NCBI GenBank assembly: GCA_027067035.1
Contig: JAMOMO010000476.1
Coordinates: 1 to 5,238 of the forward strand
Length of the DNA stretch: 5,238 nucleotides
Direction of reading: 5' to 3'
Source of the DNA: Desulfobulbaceae bacterium
GTDB lineage: Bacteria; Desulfobacterota; Desulfobulbia; Desulfobulbales; Desulfocapsaceae
Shown: piece after piece, positions 1 through 5,238 of the stretch
Numbering within the stretch: the first letter of the stretch is position 1
How the letters are laid out: each line of letters begins with the position of its first letter
Made by a program: the position numbers and the translations under genes
The notes under the pieces: model-generated
The model's database searches: none
Seen by the model: only the letters and a program-made list of their open reading frames with translations
Told to the model about the DNA's origin: nothing

Positions 1-757
1 TCTTGTCAACCGCGCTGTAACCATCCTCTGCTGGATCTATTTTATCTTTGCCTTTCTGCTCTTCTTCTCCTGGTTCTATCTCTGTGCTTTTTTCTTTTCC
101 CGGAATCGGGAGAAGCATTTTCAGTACCTCAACCACCTGTTTTTCAAAGGGTTCCTCTTTCTTCTGCGTCTGCTTGCCCCCCGCCAGCAGTGGCGAATCG
201 ATGAAGAGATCTCCAGGATTCGCGGCTCCATTATTGTCTGCAACCACCGCTCCTATCTCGACCCCCTGATCCTGCTCTCCCTCCTGCCCCGCAACAAGAC
301 CATCGTTAAATCCGTTTTCTTCAGGGCACCGGTATTTGGCTGGCTGATCGCTGTTTCCGGTTATCTTCCCGCCAGTACTGAAGGGGTGAATGGAGCCCGC
401 ATGATAGAGCACATTGAAAACATGGCCGATTTTTTTGAAGACGGCGGGAATCTCTTTGTCTTTCCCGAAGGTACACGGAACCGGAAGGGGACACTGGGGG
501 CATTCCACAGTGGTGTCTTCAAGATCGCCAGGATGTGCCGCTGCCCCATTCAGGTCCTGGCCCTTGCCAATACCGACAGGTTGTTCTGTCCGGGAAAGTT
601 TGTCTTTGAGACGAGAAAGAACAATGTGATCTCCATGAAGATCCTTGGTTCTGTCAGTTCTGCAGCAGCAGAGCACCGGGTGTCGGCAGCGGATCTTGAA
701 ACAGAGGTGCGGCAGCTGTTCCAGGCAGGCGGTCCGGTTGCGGAGGCTGCCCCATGA
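1..757 (+). CDS. PlsC-type 1-acyl-sn-glycerol-3-phosphate (lysophospholipid) acyltransferase, 5' partial
   Basis: The reading frame is open from the window edge (first full codon at position 2) to TGA at 755-757, giving 251 visible residues. PlsC-family enzymes transfer an acyl chain from acyl-ACP or acyl-CoA to a lysophospholipid or similar acceptor at the inner face of the cytoplasmic membrane. Both family signatures are present: the catalytic HX4D box (NHRSYLDP, His at visible residue 82, Asp at 87) and the acceptor-binding FPEGTR box (visible residues 154-159). A strongly hydrophobic aromatic-rich stretch at visible residues about 6-33 looks like an N-terminal membrane anchor. No ATG, GTG or TTG occurs in frame before the HX4D box, so the true start lies upstream; at the usual 240-270 residues only a few codons should be missing. 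The stop overlaps the next ATG. The context suggests a dedicated pathway acyltransferase rather than the housekeeping PlsC, but that is inference, so no symbol is given. Confidence 0.9.
   Translation, partial: LVNRAVTILCWIYFIFAFLLFFSWFYLCAFFFSRNREKHFQYLNHLFFKGFLFLLRLLAPRQQWRIDEEISRIRGSIIVCNHRSYLDPLILLSLLPRNKTIVKSVFFRAPVFGWLIAVSGYLPASTEGVNGARMIEHIENMADFFEDGGNLFVFPEGTRNRKGTLGAFHSGVFKIARMCRCPIQVLALANTDRLFCPGKFVFETRKNNVISMKILGSVSSAAAEHRVSAADLETEVRQLFQAGGPVAEAAP
742..746 (+). promoter_or_regulatory. Shine-Dalgarno site for the B12 radical SAM gene
   Basis: GGAGG sits 7 bases before the ATG at 754, inside the last codons of the acyltransferase gene. It is the strongest ribosome-binding site at any start in the window and supports 754 as the start. 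Together with the ATGA stop-start overlap it indicates coupled translation. Confidence 0.75.
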
Positions 758-2244
758 AGGTTCTCCTGATATCCATGCCTGATGTGGTGCCGATTCTGGT
801 CCATGAGGCAGCCGTACATATCCCGAACCTCGGTATTGCAAGCATCGGCGGTAATATTGATTCCGATCATGATGTCTTCCTGGTGGACCTTATCCGCAAA
901 CGGCGCGGGGTGAAAAAGTATCTGACCAGGATTATGGCAAAGTTGAAGCCTGATCTGGTGGGGCTCTCTGCCATGGCCTGGCAGTATGATACCTGCATCA
1001 GGATTGCCCATTTACTCAAAGAACTGCAGCCGGAGGTGAAGATTGTCATCGGTGGCTATCATGCAACGCTAATGGCGGATGAAATAGCCGGGTCTGTGGA
1101 GGCCCGATGGATTGATTTTATCGTCCGGGGTGAGGGAGAGGAGGCGTGTCGCCGCCTTGTGAATGCATTGGAGGGAAATGATGATCCGGCAGACATCCCG
1201 TCACTCTCATACAGGAAGGACGGCAAGTTTGTTCATAACCCACTGGGAGCAAACCTTGATCTTGCCGGTCTGAAACTCCCCATCCGCGACAAACGCAGGC
1301 TGACCTGGGGCTATCACCTTATGAATGCCGCCATTGAGACCCTGGAGACCTCACGCGGCTGCACCCGAGCATGTAATTTCTGCAGTATGAAGAACATGTA
1401 TGGCCGTACCTTCCGAACCTATCCCATTGCCCGGGTTCTGCGTGATATCGATGATATCTACTATAATCGAAAGGTGCGTGCTATTTTCATAACTGATGAT
1501 AATATGGTGCTGAACCCGGGGCGGGTGATTGAGCTCTGTGATGCCATCATAGCCAGGGGCTACAAAAAACTGAGGCTCTTTGTTCAGGCTGACTGCATGA
1601 CCATATCCATGCGTGAGGACATGGTGGAGAAGATGGCAGCTGCCGGGTTCTGTTCGGTCTTTCTCGGTATTGAAAATGGCTCTAAAAAGAATCTCGGTAC
1701 CGCGGGAAAGGGAGATATTGTCGAGGCATCAAAAAAGGCCATTGAGCTTTGCCATAAACATGGCATTATGGTCATCGGCGGCCTGATTTTCGGTTTTCCC
1801 GATGATGATGTGCAGTCCATTGAAGAAAATTACGAATTCTTTAAAGAGATCGGTGCTGATGCCGCCTATTGCCAGATCATCACTCCCTATCCGAAGACCG
1901 GCATGCGGGATCAGCTTCTGGCTCAGGGGCTGATCACCAACGAGAGTGATTACAAGAAGTATAACGGACTCTGGGCCAATGTGCGTACCCGGCATCTTGA
2001 TGCGGATGAGCTGCAGTACCAGTTCTGGTACCAGAGACAGGTGGTGCTGGGCTGGTGGAAACCGCCCGAATCGGCTAGGAGGCAGGGAAAGCTGTGGACC
2101 TGGATCTGGCGTTTTTTGTTTAAGCCTTTCCTGAAACTGCACTACAGGCGGGTGATGAGAAAATATGGCTGGGAGGGGCGCTTCCAGCGGGAGATCAAGC
2201 GTCTTGAACAGATGAATAACTTTACTGATCTTAATGACTACTGA
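754..2244 (+). CDS. B12-binding domain radical SAM protein
   Basis: A 496-residue protein with a cobalamin-binding fold followed by a radical SAM barrel, an architecture that performs methylations, cyclisations or other rearrangements at unactivated carbons by way of a 5'-deoxyadenosyl radical. The N-terminal Rossmann-like B12 domain (about residues 1-150) shows the family's PNLGIASIGG segment (24-33), the GGYHAT turn (100-105) and RGEGEE (125-130). It has no DxHxxG cobalamin-ligand motif, as is usual for this family. The radical SAM cluster motif CX3CX2C is Cys203, Cys207 and Cys210 within RGCTRACNFC; later barrel elements are FITDDN (245-250), FLGIENG (303-309) and GGLIFGFP (342-349). The last 70 or so residues form a Trp-, Arg- and Lys-rich tail that could lie on a membrane. 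Relatives include BchE, the hopanoid methylases HpnP and HpnR, and archaeal GDGT ring synthases, so a lipid substrate is plausible, but the substrate cannot be read from sequence. The start at 754 has a good ribosome-binding site and a 4-base overlap with the upstream gene. Confidence 0.93.
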   Translation: MKVLLISMPDVVPILVHEAAVHIPNLGIASIGGNIDSDHDVFLVDLIRKRRGVKKYLTRIMAKLKPDLVGLSAMAWQYDTCIRIAHLLKELQPEVKIVIGGYHATLMADEIAGSVEARWIDFIVRGEGEEACRRLVNALEGNDDPADIPSLSYRKDGKFVHNPLGANLDLAGLKLPIRDKRRLTWGYHLMNAAIETLETSRGCTRACNFCSMKNMYGRTFRTYPIARVLRDIDDIYYNRKVRAIFITDDNMVLNPGRVIELCDAIIARGYKKLRLFVQADCMTISMREDMVEKMAAAGFCSVFLGIENGSKKNLGTAGKGDIVEASKKAIELCHKHGIMVIGGLIFGFPDDDVQSIEENYEFFKEIGADAAYCQIITPYPKTGMRDQLLAQGLITNESDYKKYNGLWANVRTRHLDADELQYQFWYQRQVVLGWWKPPESARRQGKLWTWIWRFLFKPFLKLHYRRVMRKYGWEGRFQREIKRLEQMNNFTDLNDY

Positions 2245-2259
2245 TAAATAATACGTGAA

Positions 2260-3306
2260 ATGCAGTTATATAACCTTGAATTTACAGAAGAAGAGATAAA
2301 GGATGCAGTGGCCGAAGGACGGCTGCTGTCCATGGAAATCGAGTTCAGCAGGATCTGCAATTTTCGCTGCTCCTACTGCTATGTGCCCGAGAAAAAGGAG
2401 TGCCGGGGAGAGCTTTCAAAAGATGAAATAAAGGATGCTCTCCTCCAGGCCAGGGGACTGGGAGCAAGGAAGATTATTATTCTGGGCGGAGAACCGAGTA
2501 TCTATCCCCACCTTGCGGAAATGCTGGAGTTCCTGTCTGAACATGGCTTTGAAGTGGAGATGTTCACAAACGGGACCGGAGTGGATGAGGATCTTGCCAG
2601 GCTTATGGCCCGGTTGCAGGTGCGGGTGGTCCTGAAACTGAACTCACGCAAAAAAGAGATTCAGGATCGCCTTGCAGGAAGAGATGGTGCCTATGATATT
2701 ATCCAGACAGCTTTTGGGAACCTGAAGGCTGCAGGCTATCCGTCAGATGATCTTTTTCTGGCCCTGTCAACGGTGATCTGTCAGCCCAATTTTGATGAAC
2801 TGGTGGATATGTGGCAGTGGGTCCGTGATCAGAAAATGGAGCCCTATTTTGAAGTGATAACTCCCCAGGCAAATGCCATAGAGAACAGCTATCTCTCCGT
2901 TGATTCCAATAAACTCAAAGAGCTCTTCTCCCGTCTCTCGAAGATTGACCAGGAAAAATATGGTCGTGACTGGGAACCGCAACCGCCGCTGGTGGGTAAC
3001 AGGTGTATGCGGCACCAGGTCTCCTGTCTGCTCACTGCAACAGGTGATGTGACACCCTGTGTGGGAGTGACCATTCCCCTTGACAACATCCGAAACAACT
3101 CCCTTGCCCATATCCTCAAAAACAGCGAGGTGGTGAACAATCTCAAGAATTACAGAGAGATGATCAAGGGTGAATGCAGGGACTGTGATAAGGCGGAAGA
3201 GTGCTACGGCTGTCGCGGGGCCGCCTATCAGCTCACCGGTGATTACCTGGCCTCCGACCCCACCTGCTGGCGTAACCAGAAGGCAGCGGCAAGTGGCGAC
3301 GAGTGA
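2260..3306 (+). CDS. radical SAM protein with C-terminal SPASM-type domain
   Basis: A 348-residue protein with a radical SAM core followed by a domain for auxiliary iron-sulfur clusters. The SAM-cluster motif CX3CX2C is Cys33, Cys37 and Cys40 (CNFRCSYCY), and the SAM-binding GGEP is at 76-79. The C-terminal cysteines fit the SPASM pattern: Cys249-X12-Gly262-X4-Cys267, a gap, then Cys306-X2-Cys309-X5-Cys315-X2-Cys318 and a final Cys336 in the SDPTCW segment. Two departures are visible: the last pair is spaced X2 rather than the usual X3, and there is an extra Cys256. SPASM enzymes are best known for maturing peptides (PqqE, anaerobic sulfatase maturases, sactipeptide enzymes), but no precursor peptide gene is visible here, so a small-molecule or lipid-linked substrate, or a protein partner encoded elsewhere, is possible. 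The gene starts 15 bases after the upstream stop with no clear Shine-Dalgarno site. ATG at 2332 (residue 25) is an alternative start, but 2260 keeps the helix normally found before the core. Confidence 0.92.
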   Translation: MQLYNLEFTEEEIKDAVAEGRLLSMEIEFSRICNFRCSYCYVPEKKECRGELSKDEIKDALLQARGLGARKIIILGGEPSIYPHLAEMLEFLSEHGFEVEMFTNGTGVDEDLARLMARLQVRVVLKLNSRKKEIQDRLAGRDGAYDIIQTAFGNLKAAGYPSDDLFLALSTVICQPNFDELVDMWQWVRDQKMEPYFEVITPQANAIENSYLSVDSNKLKELFSRLSKIDQEKYGRDWEPQPPLVGNRCMRHQVSCLLTATGDVTPCVGVTIPLDNIRNNSLAHILKNSEVVNNLKNYREMIKGECRDCDKAEECYGCRGAAYQLTGDYLASDPTCWRNQKAAASGDE

Positions 3307-4781
3307 AGTCTGATTTGGGAAAAGTCCTGATCATCGGCTCAGGCATTGGCGGCTTGAGTTCTGCCATTATCCTTGCAGGACTGGGGGCTGAGGTGACGGT
3401 GCTGGAAAAGAACAGGACTCCCGGAGGCCTGTTGCGGAGCTACTGCCGTGACGGCATAGAGTGCCCGGTGGGTGTCCATTATCTCGGTTCTCTGGACAGG
3501 GGACAGGTTCTGAGGAAATTTTTCGACTATCTGGGAGTGACCGATGGTATTGCGGTGTCGCGCATGGGAGAGGGAGGGGTCATTGACCGCTATTTTTTTG
3601 ATTCGCCCTCCAGTCATCCGGCCCATTTTGATATGCCGTCCGGCTTTGATGCCTACGAAAGGAATCTGAACAAGGCCTTTCCCGAAGAAGAGAACATCAT
3701 TGTGCAGGTCATGTCAGAGCTGCGCAGGAGCGCAGTGGAGATGCATGATCTTGGGATTCTCTATGCCCGGGAGGGGGATTTCTCCCTGCTGGAACAGACC
3801 CGGCCCTATGGGGAAATCCTGGATGAACTGGGCTGTTCGCCCGGGCTCCGCACTGTTCTGGCCCTGGCCTCGTCCTGGATCGGGGTGCCTGTTTCAGACT
3901 GTCCGGCCTATTATCACAACATGGCCCTGGCCTCCTACCTCTCCTCGTCCTGGCGTCTGGAGCAGAGTGGCTCTGCCATGGCGGATGTTCTGGTCAGGCG
4001 GCTCGAAGAACTGGGCGGCCGAGTCATCTGCAGTGCAGAAATTGAAAAAGTTGAAGTTGACTCAAGGGTTGTGAAGGGGCTGCATTTGAGCTCCGGAGAA
4101 TATCTTGCGGGAGCAACGGTGATCGGAGCAGTTCACCCGGCGCGTCTGCTGCAGATGCTGCCGGAAGGTGCTGTGAAACCCTCCTATCGGAACCGTATCC
4201 GCCGCCTGCAGAATACCCACTCTGTTTTTTCGGTGCATGCCCGTGTTGACGGGAAAGCACATCCGGAAATCCCTTATAATATGTTTGCAGTGGAGACTGA
4301 CGGCAGGGGGGATATTTCTGACCTCAGGTACTATCAGCTGCGCAGATGTGAACGTGCCGACTCCAGTCTGCTCTCCGTCCTCACTTCGGGAAATGATGAA
4401 CGCTGGGCCGCCTGGAAGGAGAGTCGCAGCGGGCAGCGGGGCCCTGCCTATCGCAGTAAAAAAGAGGAGTTTGCCACTGAACTGATCCGGGAGGCAGAGG
4501 CCTTTCTCGGTCCTTTTTCCGGATTGCAGCTCCTGGACTGCTATACCCCACTCACCCTGCGTGACTGGGTGGGAAGTCCGGGCGGCAGTGCCTACGGCGT
4601 GTTGAGGTCTTCGAGTCAGGTTCTGGCCACCGCCATGTTGAACCGTACCGCGGTGAAAGGACTCTACCTTGCCGGACAGAATGTCCTTGCTCCGGGAATA
4701 ATCGGGACCATTATGGGATCGTTTGCCACTGTTAAGCTTATCCTTGGTGCTCATGAATTTGAGCGGCAGGTTGCTCTGTGA
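3303..4781 (+). CDS. FAD-dependent oxidoreductase, phytoene desaturase / retinol saturase (CrtI-like) superfamily
   Basis: A 492-residue flavoprotein, normal length for the CrtI / carotenoid isomerase / retinol saturase group, which adds or removes hydrogens, or isomerises double bonds, in polyunsaturated hydrophobic chains at the membrane. The N-terminal FAD-binding Rossmann motif is VLIIGSGIGGLSSA with GxGxxG at 12-17, followed by the ribose-binding acidic residue Glu35 and EKNRTPGG (35-42). GVHYLG (57-62) matches the conserved segment after the dinucleotide fold in the RetSat-like branch. The C-terminal FAD-contact motif is GLYLAGQ (453-459) followed by PGIIGT (464-469). The start is GTG at 3303, overlapping the upstream TGA (GTGA), with no strong ribosome-binding site, so expression probably depends on translational coupling to the SPASM gene. 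Whether it desaturates, saturates or isomerises cannot be told from sequence. The neighbours suggest that it works on the same lipid or polyene intermediate as the two radical SAM enzymes (inference). Confidence 0.9.
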   Translation: MKSDLGKVLIIGSGIGGLSSAIILAGLGAEVTVLEKNRTPGGLLRSYCRDGIECPVGVHYLGSLDRGQVLRKFFDYLGVTDGIAVSRMGEGGVIDRYFFDSPSSHPAHFDMPSGFDAYERNLNKAFPEEENIIVQVMSELRRSAVEMHDLGILYAREGDFSLLEQTRPYGEILDELGCSPGLRTVLALASSWIGVPVSDCPAYYHNMALASYLSSSWRLEQSGSAMADVLVRRLEELGGRVICSAEIEKVEVDSRVVKGLHLSSGEYLAGATVIGAVHPARLLQMLPEGAVKPSYRNRIRRLQNTHSVFSVHARVDGKAHPEIPYNMFAVETDGRGDISDLRYYQLRRCERADSSLLSVLTSGNDERWAAWKESRSGQRGPAYRSKKEEFATELIREAEAFLGPFSGLQLLDCYTPLTLRDWVGSPGGSAYGVLRSSSQVLATAMLNRTAVKGLYLAGQNVLAPGIIGTIMGSFATVKLILGAHEFERQVAL

Positions 4782-4783
4782 GG
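4780..4783 (+). promoter_or_regulatory. Shine-Dalgarno site for the ICMT-like gene
   Basis: GAGG overlaps the stop codon of the FAD oxidoreductase gene and lies 8 bases before the ATG at 4792. It supports that start and places the gene in the same operon. Confidence 0.6.
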
Positions 4784-4791
4784 TATCTATC

Positions 4792-5238
4792 ATGATCCGT
4801 ATCATTCTGTTTGTCCTCGGGACGCTCTTTTTCCTTCAGGTGTCCAGAAGGGCACTGGGTAATCCGGCTTCCCACGGTTTCTACCGCTTTTTTGCCTTTG
4901 AAGCCATCCTGATCCTTGTGCTTCTCAATCACCCACACTGGTTTCAGGATCCTTTTTCTCCGCTTCACTGTGTCTCGTGGCTGTTTCTTGCAGCTGCCAT
5001 AGCTTTTATCGTCCAGTCCCTCTTCCTTCTCAAAAAGCGGGGCGGTTTTGCTGAACGGGAGGACATGCCGGAAAACCACTCCTTTGAAAATACCGTAAAT
5101 GTGGTTGAAGACGGTCTTTACCGCTATGTGCGCCATCCCATGTACAGTTCCCTGCTCTTTCTCGGATGGGGCGCCTTTCTCAAGAATGTTACACCGCTCA
5201 CCATTCTGCTGGTGCTGCTGGTGACCGGATTTATCGTT
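4792..5238 (+). CDS. isoprenylcysteine carboxyl methyltransferase (ICMT/PEMT-like) family membrane protein, 3' partial
   Basis: The frame is open from ATG 4792 to the window edge, 149 residues, and the C-terminus is missing. It is a multi-pass membrane protein with hydrophobic segments at about 3-17, 30-46, 60-80 and 117-149. The family signature is GLYRYVRHPMYSS (residues 108-120; RHPMY at 114-118), the conserved segment of ICMT/PEMT-like integral-membrane methyltransferases, which move a methyl group from SAM to a membrane-embedded acceptor such as a prenylated carboxylate or phospholipid head group. The C-terminal part of the SAM site, usually with a conserved Glu pair, would lie beyond the window, so catalytic competence cannot be judged. 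Bacterial members are diverse and mostly uncharacterised, and true CaaX prenylation is generally absent in bacteria, so the substrate is probably a lipid or small molecule. The start lies 10 bases after the upstream stop with a reasonable ribosome-binding site. Confidence 0.82.
   Translation, partial: MIRIILFVLGTLFFLQVSRRALGNPASHGFYRFFAFEAILILVLLNHPHWFQDPFSPLHCVSWLFLAAAIAFIVQSLFLLKKRGGFAEREDMPENHSFENTVNVVEDGLYRYVRHPMYSSLLFLGWGAFLKNVTPLTILLVLLVTGFIV

Noticed and set aside
386..757. Treating ATG 386 as the start of a short acyltransferase.
   Set aside because: The same frame is open to the window edge and carries the catalytic HX4D box at 245-262, upstream of this ATG. The short form would lack the active site.
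550..1011. Minus-strand open frame of 153 codons across the acyltransferase / B12 radical SAM junction.
   Set aside because: It is antisense to two genes with clear family motifs, and its product has no family features.
2245..2259. Possible promoter or terminator in the AT-rich gap between the two radical SAM genes.
   Set aside because: It is only 15 bases, with no inverted repeat, T-run or paired promoter boxes.
2260..3306. Identity of the SPASM protein as the hopanoid enzyme HpnH.
   Set aside because: The region around the CX3CX2C motif and the SPASM cysteine set do not resemble HpnH, and no squalene-hopene genes are present in the window.
3855..3955. Short similar segments (CCCTGGCCTC and CCTCGTCCTGG occurring twice) in the FAD oxidoreductase gene.
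   Set aside because: They encode ordinary Ala/Ser/Leu-rich helix sequence in frame, are short and imperfect, and show no sign of being a mobile or regulatory repeat.
4062..4805. Long open frame of 247 codons on the minus strand.
   Set aside because: It lies wholly antisense to the well-supported FAD oxidoreductase gene and the first codons of the next gene, and its translation has no recognisable motifs. It is a codon-bias shadow.
4738..5136. Minus-strand open frame of 132 codons opposite the last gene.
   Set aside because: The plus strand encodes a membrane protein with the RHPMY signature, and the minus-strand translation is low-complexity and Lys/Glu-rich, as expected opposite Phe- and Leu-rich coding DNA.

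Overview
The window is a compact run of five co-directional (+ strand) genes with almost no non-coding DNA. It reads as an internal piece of one operon: both ends cut through genes, there is no visible promoter or terminator, and the junctions are a 4-base ATGA overlap, a 15-base gap, a 4-base GTGA overlap and a 10-base gap. Base composition is moderate to slightly GC-rich and uniform by eye. Gene content (anaerobe-type radical SAM enzymes, one with a cobalamin-binding domain) suggests an anaerobic Gram-negative bacterium. My best guess is a sulfate or sulfur reducer of the Desulfobulbales / former Deltaproteobacteria, but this rests on gene content and general look only.

Layout. Positions 1-757 hold the 3' part (about 251 codons, nearly all) of a membrane-anchored PlsC-type 1-acyl-glycerol-phosphate acyltransferase. 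Positions 754-2244 encode a 496-residue cobalamin-binding (B12) radical SAM enzyme. Positions 2260-3306 encode a 348-residue radical SAM protein with a C-terminal SPASM-type cysteine domain. Positions 3303-4781 encode a 492-residue FAD-dependent oxidoreductase of the phytoene desaturase / retinol saturase (CrtI-like) superfamily, starting at GTG. Positions 4792-5238 encode the N-terminal 149 residues of a multi-pass membrane protein of the isoprenylcysteine carboxyl methyltransferase (ICMT/PEMT-like) family.

How they may work together. An acyltransferase, two different radical SAM enzymes, a CrtI-like flavoprotein and a membrane methyltransferase in one transcription unit point to biosynthesis or tailoring of an unusual hydrophobic product: a modified membrane lipid, polyene or isoprenoid-like compound. 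The combination of radical SAM enzymes with a CrtI-type flavoprotein recalls the candidate ladderane-lipid gene sets proposed from anammox genomes, for which a similar set was noted in the deltaproteobacterium Desulfotalea psychrophila (from memory, not checked here). No single gene gives the product away; the pathway assignment is inference, while the family assignments are well supported by motifs.
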